Shown: positions 24,888 to 36,746 of the stretch, piece by piece
Position numbering within the stretch: position 1 is the stretch's first letter
How the letters are laid out: each line of letters opens with the position of its first letter
From: JACCXG01 sp963750935
Lineage (GTDB): Bacteria > Acidobacteriota > Vicinamibacteria > Vicinamibacterales > 2-12-FULL-66-21
Assembly: GCA_963750935.1 (NCBI GenBank)
Contig: CAVVSR010000019.1
Location: 1 to 64,000 of the forward strand
Direction: 5' to 3'
Length of the DNA stretch: 64,000 nucleotides
Program-made: the position numbers and the translations under genes
The notes under the pieces: model-generated
What the model saw: the letters and a program-made list of their open reading frames with translations, nothing else
Told to the model about the DNA's origin: nothing
Database searches by the model: none

Positions 24888-27800
24888 TCAGAAGGCGAAG
24901 CGTACCCCGAACTGCACCGTGCGCGGAACACGCGTGTTGTCCAACGCCCGGATCCGCATGAAGTTCGCGTCGGTGAACCCGGTCACCGGGATGCCCCACT
25001 GCGGGTGGTTCAGCACGTTCTGCGACTCGACGCGCAGCTCGAGCCGGCGCGTCCCGATCGGGATCACGCGGAAGAGCGACGCATCGAGGTTGTAGTTCGA
25101 CGGGGCGCGGAACGCGTTGCGGCCGGTGTTGCCCCAGGCGTTCCCCGGCTGTGCGAACACCGACGGGTCATACCACTGCTCGTCGGGACCCGCTTCGCCG
25201 AATCCAGCGCTCGGCTCACCCGTCACGTTGATCGTCTGCGTGCCGCCCTGCTGCTGCAGCAGGCCGTTGTCGCCGCCGACCGTGAACGGCCGGCCGGACA
25301 ACCAGGTCGCGATGCCGCTGACCTGCCAGTCCTTGACGACGATCGCCAGCGGGTTCGAGCTGTCGCGGCCGAACGGGATCTCGTAGACGAAGCCCATGTT
25401 GCAGCATGTGCGGACGGTCGAACCCGGCGCGCGCGTAGTTGCGGTGCAGCTGCGAGGGCTGGTTCCAGGTCAGCGGACCCGTCCAGCCATCGTCGTCGGC
25501 TTCGTTCAGCGCCTTGCTGAACGTGTAGGCGCCCTTCAACAGGAAGCCGCCCTTGAACGGACGATTGATCGCCGTCTGCAGCGAATGGTAGTTCGCGCGG
25601 GTTCGCGCGCGCCCAGTCGAGGATGTCGGCGTTGCCGGCCTGCGCGGAGAACCGGCGGTTCGCGTTGCCGCCGCTTTCGGCGAAGTTCAGGTTGATGTCG
25701 GCGTAGCCGTCGCGGGTCGCGGTGCCGACGTAGCCGACACTCACCGACAAGTCACCGGCAGACGACGCTCGACGAAGATGTTCCACGAGTCGGTGTGGCC
25801 GCGCTTCACGTCCTCGGGATCGGCCGAGCGCATCGCCACGCCGCGCGGCAGCGGGATCGTGCCGCTCGCGATGTCGGGATTCGGCGCGCCGGGGATGCCG
25901 TTGGCGATGTTGCCGTAGGGCGTGAAACCGTTCGGGCCCGCATCGCTGTAGGCGATCGTCAACGGGTAGAAGCCGCGCATCGGACGCGACCACGGCAGCG
26001 GGTTGAAGGTGCGGCCGAAGCCGGCGCGGAGGACCGTGTTCTCGTTGATGCGATAGGCGATGCCGACCCGCGGCGCGAAGAGGCCCTTGTCGACGTCGAT
26101 CCCGAGGTCCTTCGCGATTGCCGCCGAGGCCACCGAGCCTGACGTTGAACGTGTTGTAGTCGAGCTGCTCGAGGCCGCGGTCCGCGCGCGTCATCAGCGG
26201 GTAGTACTCGTAGCGGAGGCCGAGGTTCACCGTCAGCTTCTCGTTGACCTGCCAGCGATCCGTCAGATAGAACCCGAACTGGTTCTCGCGGCCGGTCATC
26301 TCCTCGAACTGCACGCTCTTGCCGTAGCCGCTGGTCAGGCCGAGCAGGAACGCCGCGTAGCTTTGCCACGCGCCCGTGCCGGTCGCGGTATAGCCCGGCG
26401 TGCCGGTGATGCCGCCGGCGAACGCGAGCGTGCCGCGCGGGTTGCCGACTTCCGGCTGCCAGTGGTCGAGCGTCAGCCGCACGAAGTCGAAGCCGCCGCG
26501 GATTTCGTGGCGGCCCTGCACCTTGGTCAGGTTGGCGGATGCGGTGTAGCTGATCTCCGTGCGCCACACCGGCGTCCAGCTGGCGTCGTTGCCGAGCGCC
26601 GACAGCCCGGTGGAGATGACCGGCATGCCGCTATAGCGTTCCAGGTCGGCCGATCCCGGGCCGGTGACGCCGGCGCTGTTCGTGCCGGGGATCCCGAGGT
26701 CGAGCCCGTAGTTGGTGCCGTAGTCCGGGCCGCTCGACTGGTGCGTCATCTTGTTCGAACCGCCGTTGGCGTCGAACAGGAGCGTCGGGCGTGATCGTCC
26801 AGGTCTGGCCGACCGTCCACAGCGACACGGTGGTCTCGCCGCCGCCCGCCTCCGTGAACGGCAGGTAGAACAGGTCCTGCACGTCGGCGTGCATCGTCGA
26901 GAACTTGCCCCAGAACTGGTGCGACGAATTGCGGTTCCAGTTCACCTTGCCGTCGTAGTTGTCGCGCACCGCTTTCGGGAACCGCGGCACGTCGAGGTTG
27001 TTCTGCAGGCCGTTGTTCGTGCCGGGCGCGTTCGGCTCCGGATACATCGCCTGGATCCGCTTCGCTGACGTCGCTGATGCGGTTGGCCGGAATGTATCGC
27101 GCTCGTCGAAGATCGCACGGCCCGCGCCGGCCGCGTCACCGGTCGCCGGATCGTAGAGGCGGAAGTTCGGGAACGACCGCGAGCACTTCGCTGAAGTCAC
27201 CCTGGCGCATCTTCGCCGTCGGCACGCTGTACTGGTTGAAACGGCTGTTCCGCTCGTTGTTCCGCTCCCAGCCGACGAAATAGAACAGCTTGTTGCGTTT
27301 GACCGGACCGCCGACCGTGCCGCCGCCGATGGTCACGGCGGCGTCGAGCTTGGCCGGGTCGAAGAAGCCGCGACGGGCGTTCCACTCATCCTGCTGCCGG
27401 AAGACGAAAGCCGACCCGCGGATGCTCGTTCGTGCCCGGACTTGGTCTGGACGGCGGTCGCCGCGCCGCCGGTCATGCCCTGCGACGCGTCGAAGTTGTT
27501 GGTCGAGATGTTGACGTTCTCGATGGTCTCGACCGGGGCGACGTAGCCGACGTGGTGCGGCAGCCAGACGTTGATGCTGGCCGCGCCGTCGATGCGCGTC
27601 ACGTTGTTGTTGCGGTTGGTGCCGTTGATGTTCGTGCTCAGCGCGCGGCCCGGCGTGTCGGTCTGCGCGTTCTGGAAGATCGGCGGCGTCGCGCCCGGGC
27701 ACCAGGTTCAGCAGCGTCTGGTAGTTCCGGTACTGGTTCAGCGGGAGGTTCACGATGTCTTCAGGCCGCAGGTCGGTGCTGACATCCGCCTTGTCGGTCT

Positions 27801-28201
27801 TGAGCAGCGCCGCTTCGGTCGTGACCGTGACCGTTTCGCTGAGCGCGCCCACTTCGAGGGCGGCGTTGATGCGCACGATGTTGCCGACCACGACCGGAAC
27901 CCCGGTCTGGACGAACTCCTTGAAGCCCTGCAGGGAGGCCTTCAGCGAGTAGTTGCCACCTGGGATGTTGCGGATGGTGTAGGTGCCGGTCTCGTCGCTG
28001 ATGCTGGAGACTTCCAGGCCGGTCTGTTCATTTCTGGCGGTCACGGTGGCGCCGGGCACGTGCGAGCCTTGAGCGTCGGTAACCGTGCCGGTGATGGTGC
28101 CGTACAGGGTCTGGGCGTGGGTCGTGGTGGCGGTCGCCGTGAACACGGCGACGAGAGCGACGCAGTGAGGCTGCAGTACACAGACGGGTGAACTGACTCA
28201 A
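24888..28201 (-). pseudogene. Oar-like TonB-dependent receptor A, broken by ten or more single-base shifts
   Basis: Corrected, this is a ~1,100-residue outer-membrane receptor: signal peptide, carboxypeptidase-regulatory-like domain (LYGTITGTVTDAQGSHVPGA, then IPGGNYSLKASLQGFKE), plug (ALLKTDKADVSTDLRPEDI, TRIDGAASINVWLP), and a barrel ending GVRFAF. The start is TTG 28201 (MSQFTRL) preceded by GGAGGAGG, matching receptor B. Frame breaks lie near 28170, 27697, 27435 (two), 27175, 26787, 26120, 25757, 25600 and 25400. Each is repaired by one base and the repaired text has no stops. This favours sequence error over decay, but as given no intact product can be made. Receptor B (31711-35079) is an intact paralogue. 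Confidence 0.85.
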
Positions 28202-28389
28202 GGGATCCTCCTCCGGGAACATGAGCTCCCCTCCTGACAACTGTGTCGATGCCTGTGGGAGTCGCCTGCTCTCGCACCGCGCCACCTGAATACCTCCTGG
28301 AGCAGGAGTAGCGGAAAAGCACTAGGCAGGTGCGCGGAATGTACCACGCAGAAAACGGAGGGCGCAACGAATCGCTGCGGCAGAGACGG

Positions 28390-30110
<1,721 letters not shown>

Positions 30111-30114
<4 letters not shown>

Positions 30115-31488
30115 TTCAATTTCGCCAGTTCGCGCGCGATCGCCGCGGCGAGATCGTCCTGACCGAACTGCTGCGCCAGGCGATGGGCGTCGGCGGCGCG
30201 CTCGCGCCCTTCGGCGATGCGGCCGCTGCGGACGTAAGCGGTCGAGAGCGCGAAGACGTAGCGTGGCGTCTCGGCGTCGACCGGCTGCTGCAGGCGTTCG
30301 AACTCGACGATGGCCTCCTCGGCCCGGCCGAGCGCGAGCAGCATCCGGCCGTAGTTGAAGCGTCCGAGCCGGAACGACGGCTGCGCCGCGATCGCCTCGC
30401 GATACTGGTCGGCGGCCTCCGCGAACTCGCGGCGGCGTTCGAGCAGGTGGCCGAGATTGTTGCGGGCGTTGGCGTGCAGGCCATTGATGGCGATGGCGCG
30501 GCGATAGGCGGCCTCGGCCTCCGCCCATTTCTCCTGCATCCCGAACACGACGCCGATGTCGTAGTGCAGGTCGGCGTTCTCGAACTTTGCCGCCAGCGCC
30601 GCCCGGTAGTGCGCTTCCGCCTTGGCATAGTCGCCGAGCCGTCCGTACAACGACAGCAGGTTCCCGTGCGCGTGCACGAGCGACGGATCCGCTTTCAACG
30701 CGGCTTCGTGCAGCGCGACGGCGCCGGCGACGTCGCCGGCGGTCGCGCTCGCGATCCCTTTGGCCAGCAGCGCGCGCGGATCCTCGCGCACCGCGGCCAC
30801 CGTCGCGAGCACGGGATCGTCGAGGCCGGGCCAGCGGGCGCCGAAGCGGCCGTGCTGCTCGAGGGCGCGCCGCGCATCGTCCGTACGCCCGGCGGCGCGA
30901 TACGACCGCGCGAGCGCGTAGTGCGCGGCCCCGAACTCTGGATACAGCGCGATCGCGGCCTCGAAGTGCACGATCGCCGCATCATGCCGGCCGCCGAGGA
31001 CGGCAATGCGCCCGAGCCCGAGATGCGCGGCGGGCTGCGCGGCGGGTTCCTTCAGCAACCGCTCGAACAGCGACTGGCTCTGCGCCACGTCCGTCGCTTC
31101 GAGCAGCGCCTCGGCGAGCTTCACCTGCGCCGGCAGGTAATCCGGCTTCAACGCGACCGCCTGCTTCAGCCGTCCTGCGGCGTCGGCATGGCGCGCCAGG
31201 CGCTGGAGCACGACCGCGTCGAGGTAGTGCCACTCGAACGCCTTCGGCGCGAGCGCCTGCGCGCGGGTGTAGGCCTGATGCGCAGACTCCCATTGTTCCC
31301 AGGCCTGCAGCACTCGCCCGAGCTCGCCGACGGCGGCCGGCGTCGTCGGGTCGGGCGGTCGCAGCCTTGTAGACGCGCGCCACCGACGCGCGGGCGGCAT
31401 CCGGGAACCGGTCGAGCGGCAGCGGCGGCAGCGGCGGGGCCTGTGCCGCGCCCGTCCACGCCGCCATGACGAGAGCCGTCAGGAGCAC
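30111..31488 (-). CDS. Exported tetratricopeptide repeat protein, frameshifted near the start
   Basis: About 458 residues when corrected. GTG 31488 starts a signal peptide (LLTALVMAAWTGAAQAP); near 31345-31350 one extra base breaks the frame between VYKAATARPDDA and AAVGELGRVLQAWEQ. Roughly nine TPRs follow, e.g. WESAHQAYTRAQALAPKAFE, VHFEAAIALYPEFGAAHYAL, AEAHYRAALAAKFENADLHY and AEAAYRRAIAINGLHANARN. The likely role is a periplasmic scaffold between receptor B (upstream) and the CRTAC1-like protein (downstream, ATGA overlap). A terminator-like hairpin at 31567-31597 separates it from receptor B, so read-through or a separate promoter is needed. Confidence 0.82.
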
Positions 31489-31558
31489 CTGGGAATTATG
31501 GCCGAGAGCGGCGCGGGAGGAGACGCGGGCTGGACAGTTCCGTGCCGCATACTGGCGG

Positions 31559-31597
31559 GCAAAAAAAATCCCCGCCGCACATGGTGCGGCGGGGATT
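31559..31597 (-). terminator. Rho-independent terminator after receptor B
   Basis: A perfect 14-bp stem (31567-31580 with 31584-31597, loop of 3) is followed on the minus strand by eight U residues, from the a-run at 31561-31568 that partly overlaps the stem base. It lies 114 bases beyond the receptor B stop codon and 71 bases before the TPR gene. Confidence 0.88.
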
Positions 31598-31614
31598 GAA
31601 CGATCCAGCCCCAT

Positions 31615-31706
31615 GGCGCGCAAAGCGCGCCCGCCGGAGCGGAGCGGGGCATCGGGCCCCCGCGAGCGACGGCGTAAGGGGGTCCGGGGGACGAAGTCCC
31701 CCGGAC
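31615..31706 (-). other. Two further stem-loops in the receptor B 3' untranslated region
   Basis: Arms gtccgggggac (31682-31692) and gtcccccggac (31696-31706) form an 11-bp hairpin with a 3-base loop immediately after the stop codon. Arms ggcgcgc (31615-31621) and gcgcgcc (31625-31631) form a second. With the terminator at 31559-31597 they make three hairpins in about 150 bases. They may protect the receptor mRNA 3' end. Confidence 0.7.
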
Positions 31707-31710
31707 TGAA

Positions 31711-34700
31711 CTAGAACTGGAAGCGCAGACCCAGCTGAATCTGCCGCTCGATGTACGAGTTGGCGCCGAGGCCGGTGACCTGGCCGAAGGTGCCGGAGGT
31801 GATGCCGGAGCTCGGGTTGCCGAACACCGGGTGGTTGAGGATGTTGTTGCCCTGGACCCGCAGTTCCAGACGGCGCTGGCCGCCGACCGGGAACACGCGG
31901 AAGACCGAGAAGTCCAGGTTCCATCCACCGGGCCCACGGAACTGGTTGCGGCCCGTGTCGCCCTGGCGCACGCCGGCTGGCTGTGCGAACAGGCTGCGCT
32001 CGAAGTACTGGCCCTGGGCGCCGATGATCCCGGTCGTCTCGAACTCACCGACCAGGTCGGCGGTCTGCGACGTGCCAGGCGTGTTGTAAGCGGTGCCGTC
32101 GGCCGTCACGGTGAACGGCGTGCCGCTGAACGCGCCGAAGACGCCGTTCAACTGCCAGTCACCAAAGATGGCCTTGGTCACGCTCGTGTAGCCGCCCTCG
32201 TTCTGCCACGGCAGCGCGTAGGCGAAGCCGAGCTGGAAGTTATGCGTCCGGTCGAAGCTGGCAGTCGCCCAGTTGCGACCCTGCTCGAGCGGGTGCTCCC
32301 AGGTCAGGCCGGTGCGGCCGTCGTCGTTCGACTCGTTCATCGACTTGCTCAGCGTGTAGGCGCCCTTGAACATCAGGCCGCGGGTGAACGGCTTGTTCAG
32401 TGCGATCTGCAGCGAGTTGTATTCGGTCTCGAGGCGCTGGCCCCAGGACAGAATCGCGTTCTGCCGCTGATGCGAGATGAAGTACGGACGGCTCTGCGCA
32501 CCGCCGCCATACGTCGTCGGCAGGTTGACGTCGACCCAGGCGTAGCCGCCGTCGCCGCGCGCGCCGACGTAGGCGACGTCAACCGACGTGTCCCACGGCA
32601 GCCGGCGCTCGAACGCCACGTTCCAGGTCTGGACCATGCCGCGGTCGACATTGCCCACTTCCGGCGTGACCATGCCCGCCGCGTTCGGCAGCGCGACCCG
32701 GCCGGAGCTCTGATCCGGTCCGAGAATCAGCGGAATGCCCTGCTCCAGCGAGTTGTACCACCCGAACTGCACCGGCTGGGTGAAGCTCGAGAAGATGGTC
32801 ACCGGATAGCTCTGGTCGCCGCGAATCGGACGCGCCCAGCCCATGGCGTTGTAGGTGATGCCGTAGCCGCTGCGGAGGACGGTGCGATCGTTGAGGCGAT
32901 AGATGGCACCGGCGCGCGGCGCGAAGTTGTCGAGCCCCGGTTCGAGGCCGACGTTCTTCTCGTTGCCGCCACGACCACCGAGGATGACTTCCAGGTTGGT
33001 CAGGTCGAGCCGCTCGAGGCCGCGGCCGTCCGTCCGGCTCATGATCGGGTAGTACTCCCAGCGCAGCCCGAGGTCGAGGGTCAGCTTGGCGTTGACGTTC
33101 CAGCGATCGCGGATGTAGAGCGCGTGCTGCCACTCGCGCCCGGTCATCAGCTCGTTCTGCACGCTCTTCGCCACGCTCGAGGTGAGGCCGAGCAGGAACG
33201 CCGCGTAATTGTTGTAGATGTTCGACGCCTGGGTGCCCGCCACGTTCAACCGCGTCGCGTTGGTCGCGAAGTTGAAGTTGCCGCGCGGGTTGTTGCTCTC
33301 CGGCTGCCAGTGGTCGAGATGCAGGAAGTTGAGGCTGTAGCCGCCGCGGATATCGTGGCGTCCGGCAACCTTGGTGAGGTTCGTGGCCAGCGAGTAGGTG
33401 CGCTCGTCACGGAAGATCGGGTTCCAGCCGTCGCGGTTGCCGACCGCGCTGAAGCCGGTGTTGAACACCGGATAGCCGGCGTAACGCTCCGGGAAGCCCT
33501 GGTTCATGTTGCCCTGGTGGTTGGTGCCGGGGATGCCGAGCACGTCGAGGCCCCAGTTACCGGCGTTGAAGTCCGGCCCGAGGACATCCTGCTTCTGGCG
33601 CGCGAACCCGAACGTGGTGTCGAGGAGCAGCGTCGGCTTGAGCGTCCACGTCTGGCCGCCGGTGATCGAATAGACCTTGGTGAAGCCACCGTCGCCTTCG
33701 GCATTCGGATCGAGGCCGAGGTAGTTGGTCAGGTCGTCGACCTCCGCGTTCATGTAGCTGTACTTCGCCCACAGCTGGTGCCCGGTGGAGCGGTTGAAGT
33801 TCACCTTCATGTCGTAGTTCTTGCGGTCGACCGTCCGGTTCTCGTCACGACGGTAGTTGTTGGTCAGCCCGTCGAGGCCGATGCCCGGGGTGTTGGGCAG
33901 CGGATACAGCAGGTCGAGGATCTTCTTCGCGGTCTGGTTGATCATGCCCGAGGGAATGCGATTGTTCTCGAACGGCAGACGGTTGGTGCCGTCGAAGTTG
34001 CCCGTGAACGGGTTGTAGATGACCTGCTGCGCGCCGTTGTTGTTCTTGGCGGCGGTGAAGTCACCATTGCGGATGGCTTCGGTCGGCACGCTGAAGAACG
34101 TCGTCAGGCTGTTGCTGCGCTTGTAGCCTTCGAACGACCCGAAGAAGAACACCTTGTCCTTGCGGATCGGACCGCCGATGGTGCCGCCGTAGTTGTTCTG
34201 CTCGAGCGGCAGCTTGGCCGGCTTGGTGGCCGTGCCGAAGTAGTACGGTGAGGCGTTCATCTTCTCGTTCATGAAGAACTCGAAGGCCGACCCCTTGAAC
34301 TGGTTGGTGCCCGACTTGGTCACCACGGTCACGGCCGCGCCGCCCGCCATGCCCTGCTCGGCGTCGAAGCTGCTGGTCGACACGTTGACGGTGTCAATCG
34401 TCTCGGCCGGCGAGATGACCATGTTGTGGTTCGGCAGCCAGATGTTCATGTTGGTGGCGCCGTCGGTGCGGGTCGAGTTGTTGGTGTTCGCCTGACCGTT
34501 GACGTTGGTCGCCAGCGAACGCGCCGGGGTGTCGGTTTCGGCGTTACCGAACGTCATCGGCATCGTGCCCGGCACGAGGTTGATGAGCGCCTGATAGTTC
34601 CGGAAGCGATTCAGCGGCATCTGCGTGATCGCGTCCGACTTCAACTCGGTCGAAACGTCGGCCTTGTCGGTCTGCAGCAGTTCGGCTGCGGACGCGACCG

Positions 34701-35079
34701 TCACGGTCTCTGACAGGGTGCCGACTTCCAGGCCGACGTCGACGCGCGCGATCTGTCCGATCGTGACAGGCACGTTGGTCCGAATCGATTCACGGAACCC
34801 GGTCAGCGAGACCTTGACGTCGTATGGGCCTGCGATGACGTTCGTCAGGCTGTAGTTGCCCTCGGCGTCCGTGACGGTGTCACGGGTGAGGTTGGTTTCC
34901 TTATTCGTGACCGTGACGGTCGCGCCGGGCACTTTCGCACCCTGCGAGTCCGTGACGGTTCCAACGACGCTGCCGTAAAGAATCTGCGCGTGGACGGGTG
35001 ATGCGGGAAGGGCCACGGCGAAAATCGCCGCGCACGCAACCAGCAGTCGAACTGCGGACCATCGAATGGGCTGACTCAC
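31711..35079 (-). CDS. Oar-like TonB-dependent receptor B (intact)
   Basis: 1,122 residues: signal peptide (VRLLVACAAIFAVALPASPVHAQ), N-terminal carboxypeptidase-regulatory-like domain (LYGSVVGTVTDSQGAKVPGA, YSLTNVIAGPYDVKVSLTGF), plug domain (LLQTDKADVSTELKSDAITQ, TRTDGATNMNIWLPNHNMV, GGAAVTVVTKSGTNQFKGSA), then a long beta-barrel ending IQLGLRFQF with the terminal Phe used for BAM insertion. I see no TonB box. Such Oar-like proteins bind large ligands at the cell surface. The start is GTG 35079 (MSQPIRW) because GGAGGAGG lies 3 bases upstream; an in-frame extension to 35163 has no such signal. The TPR and CRTAC1-like genes follow. Confidence 0.92.
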   Translation of the reverse strand: MSQPIRWSAVRLLVACAAIFAVALPASPVHAQILYGSVVGTVTDSQGAKVPGATVTVTNKETNLTRDTVTDAEGNYSLTNVIAGPYDVKVSLTGFRESIRTNVPVTIGQIARVDVGLEVGTLSETVTVASAAELLQTDKADVSTELKSDAITQMPLNRFRNYQALINLVPGTMPMTFGNAETDTPARSLATNVNGQANTNNSTRTDGATNMNIWLPNHNMVISPAETIDTVNVSTSSFDAEQGMAGGAAVTVVTKSGTNQFKGSAFEFFMNEKMNASPYYFGTATKPAKLPLEQNNYGGTIGGPIRKDKVFFFGSFEGYKRSNSLTTFFSVPTEAIRNGDFTAAKNNNGAQQVIYNPFTGNFDGTNRLPFENNRIPSGMINQTAKKILDLLYPLPNTPGIGLDGLTNNYRRDENRTVDRKNYDMKVNFNRSTGHQLWAKYSYMNAEVDDLTNYLGLDPNAEGDGGFTKVYSITGGQTWTLKPTLLLDTTFGFARQKQDVLGPDFNAGNWGLDVLGIPGTNHQGNMNQGFPERYAGYPVFNTGFSAVGNRDGWNPIFRDERTYSLATNLTKVAGRHDIRGGYSLNFLHLDHWQPESNNPRGNFNFATNATRLNVAGTQASNIYNNYAAFLLGLTSSVAKSVQNELMTGREWQHALYIRDRWNVNAKLTLDLGLRWEYYPIMSRTDGRGLERLDLTNLEVILGGRGGNEKNVGLEPGLDNFAPRAGAIYRLNDRTVLRSGYGITYNAMGWARPIRGDQSYPVTIFSSFTQPVQFGWYNSLEQGIPLILGPDQSSGRVALPNAAGMVTPEVGNVDRGMVQTWNVAFERRLPWDTSVDVAYVGARGDGGYAWVDVNLPTTYGGGAQSRPYFISHQRQNAILSWGQRLETEYNSLQIALNKPFTRGLMFKGAYTLSKSMNESNDDGRTGLTWEHPLEQGRNWATASFDRTHNFQLGFAYALPWQNEGGYTSVTKAIFGDWQLNGVFGAFSGTPFTVTADGTAYNTPGTSQTADLVGEFETTGIIGAQGQYFERSLFAQPAGVRQGDTGRNQFRGPGGWNLDFSVFRVFPVGGQRRLELRVQGNNILNHPVFGNPSSGITSGTFGQVTGLGANSYIERQIQLGLRFQF

Positions 35080-35333
35080 AGGCCTCCTCCTCCAAGAACA
35101 GGCGCATTGCAGTAACTCAGTCGTGCCGCGGAGTACGTACGACGTGAACAAGGGTCCTTGCACTCCTTTGATTGGATAGGGCTAGCTGCCGCAGGGCTCC
35201 GCACCGCGCGACATCAGCAACGGGTTTACCTAAACAGGTTAGTGCTGCAACCGATTGCGGACTCTAGCACGGCGCCTGGAGTCGCGCAACAACGGATGGG
35301 CACGAAATGCTCAGGAAATTTGTGGAAGCGGTT

Positions 35334-35726
35334 TTATGCTGGGGAACTCTTCCGGGCCCGAGCCCGCAGCGTCGCCCGGATCGCCGGGATCAGCACTTCG
35401 GGGTCCCGGCGCATCTCGTCGGTCATGACCACCACCGCCAGCCCCTCGGGCGCCGACGCCCGCACCCGCTCGGCCGTCTCGGCCCCGGCGACGACGATGT
35501 CCGGCTTGATGCCGGTCACGACCTTGAGCGCGTCATCGACGCTCCGGCTGGTCGCGACGGCGAAGCGCAGCTTCGCCAGGACGGCTTCCGCCATGCTGGT
35601 GACCGGGTCCTCGTCGCCGATCAGCAGCACGAGCGGGGAGAAGTCCCCATGGTCGCCGGTGCGGCGGCCACCACGCGGTTGACGACGCCGATCGGGACCC
35701 TGCCGGTGCTCGGAAGAAGTGGACAT
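35334..35726 (-). CDS. Degenerate response-regulator receiver domain protein
   Basis: A 130-residue stand-alone receiver-like protein: basic, Gly/Arg-rich N-terminus, then VLLIGDEDPVTSMAEAVLAK with an acidic pair like that of CheY domains, and LKVVTGIKPDIVVAGAETAE. At the place where the phosphorylated Asp follows the beta-3 strand (normally xxxxD), Ala is found (DIVVAG). It therefore probably cannot be phosphorylated in the usual way and may act as a constitutive or protein-binding pseudo-receiver. It is divergent from the esterase gene at 35788. Confidence 0.7.
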   Translation of the reverse strand: MSTSSEHRQGPDRRRQPRGGRRTGDHGDFSPLVLLIGDEDPVTSMAEAVLAKLRFAVATSRSVDDALKVVTGIKPDIVVAGAETAERVRASAPEGLAVVVMTDEMRRDPEVLIPAIRATLRARARKSSPA

Positions 35727-35787
35727 GCGACAGAGACAATACTATGTGTTCGGTCGCTGTACTTCGTTCGATCGATGGGAGCCGCCC

Positions 35788-36744
35788 GTGAAGCATGTGA
35801 TCGTCAGTCTCGCCCTCGCCTGTGGCCTCGCCGGATTGTCGGGGGCCGTCACCGCTCAGAGCACGCCGCCCCAGCAGCCGCCCGGTGGGCGCGGCGCCCC
35901 GGCAGGACGAGGTGCGATGAACACCGCTCCGGTTGAAATGCCCTTGTGGGAATCCGGCGCACCGGGAGCGCTCGGCACCGAGGACGCCGACACGCCAACC
36001 CTCACGGTGTATCGCGCCGCACGCGGCCCGGTCGGCACCGCGGTCGTCGTCGCGCCGGGTGGAGGCTACGGCGCGCTGGCGATGGATCACGAAGGGCGGC
36101 AGGTCGTCTCCTACTTCAATGCGATGGGCGTCACCGCATTCGTCCTGAAGTACCGGCTCGGACCGAAATACCGGCATCCCATCCAGCTCGGCGACGCGCA
36201 GCGCGCCATCCGCATCGCCAGGAGCCGCGCCACGGAGTTCGGCATCCGCCCCGATCGCATCGGCATGATGGGGTTCTCCGCCGGCGGCCACCTGACCGCC
36301 ACCGCCGGCACGCACTTCGCGGACGGGAAGACCGACGCGGCCGACGCCGTCGAGCGCGTCAGCAGCCGTCCCGACTTCCTGATCCTGGGCTACCCCGTCA
36401 TCTCCTTCGATCCCGCGGTCGCGCACATGGGATCGATGCGGAACCTGCTCGGCGACAAGCCGGATCCCAAACTGGTCGAGGATCTCTCGAACGAGCTGCG
36501 CGTCACCGCCGACACGCCCCCGACCTTCCTGTTCCACACGAACGCGGACACGGGCGTGCCGGCCGAGAACAGCGTCCGCTTCTATCTCGCGCTGCGGAAG
36601 GCCAAGGTGCCCGCCGAGATGCACATCTTCGAGAACGGTCCGCACGGCGTGGGCCTGGCGCTCGGCGATCCGGCGCTCTCGACCTGGCCGGTGCTGCTGT
36701 CCAACTGGATGCGCGGCCGCGGACTGCTGACCCGCGCGCCGTAG
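35788..36744 (+). CDS. Exported alpha/beta hydrolase (BD-FAE/acetyl-xylan-esterase-like)
   Basis: 318 residues from GTG 35788 with GGGAG 8 bases upstream; signal peptide VSLALACGLAGLSGAVTAQ. The hydrolase core has the oxyanion region VVVAPGGGYGALAMDHEG, nucleophile elbow GFSAGGH with the catalytic Ser, an acid-bearing region near FLFHTNADTGVPAENS (Asp likely in NADTGVP), and the catalytic His in ENGPHGVGLALG. This group includes exported acetyl-xylan and other carbohydrate esterases, fitting the pectin-lyase gene elsewhere in the window. It is convergent with the next gene, 2 bases apart. Confidence 0.85.
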   Translation: MKHVIVSLALACGLAGLSGAVTAQSTPPQQPPGGRGAPAGRGAMNTAPVEMPLWESGAPGALGTEDADTPTLTVYRAARGPVGTAVVVAPGGGYGALAMDHEGRQVVSYFNAMGVTAFVLKYRLGPKYRHPIQLGDAQRAIRIARSRATEFGIRPDRIGMMGFSAGGHLTATAGTHFADGKTDAADAVERVSSRPDFLILGYPVISFDPAVAHMGSMRNLLGDKPDPKLVEDLSNELRVTADTPPTFLFHTNADTGVPAENSVRFYLALRKAKVPAEMHIFENGPHGVGLALGDPALSTWPVLLSNWMRGRGLLTRAP

Positions 36745-36746
36745 CG

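Noticed and set aside
31831..34251. An 806-codon plus-strand frame antisense to receptor B.
   Set aside because: Same reason: high-GC shadow of a well supported beta-barrel gene, with no recognisable motif or ribosome-binding site.
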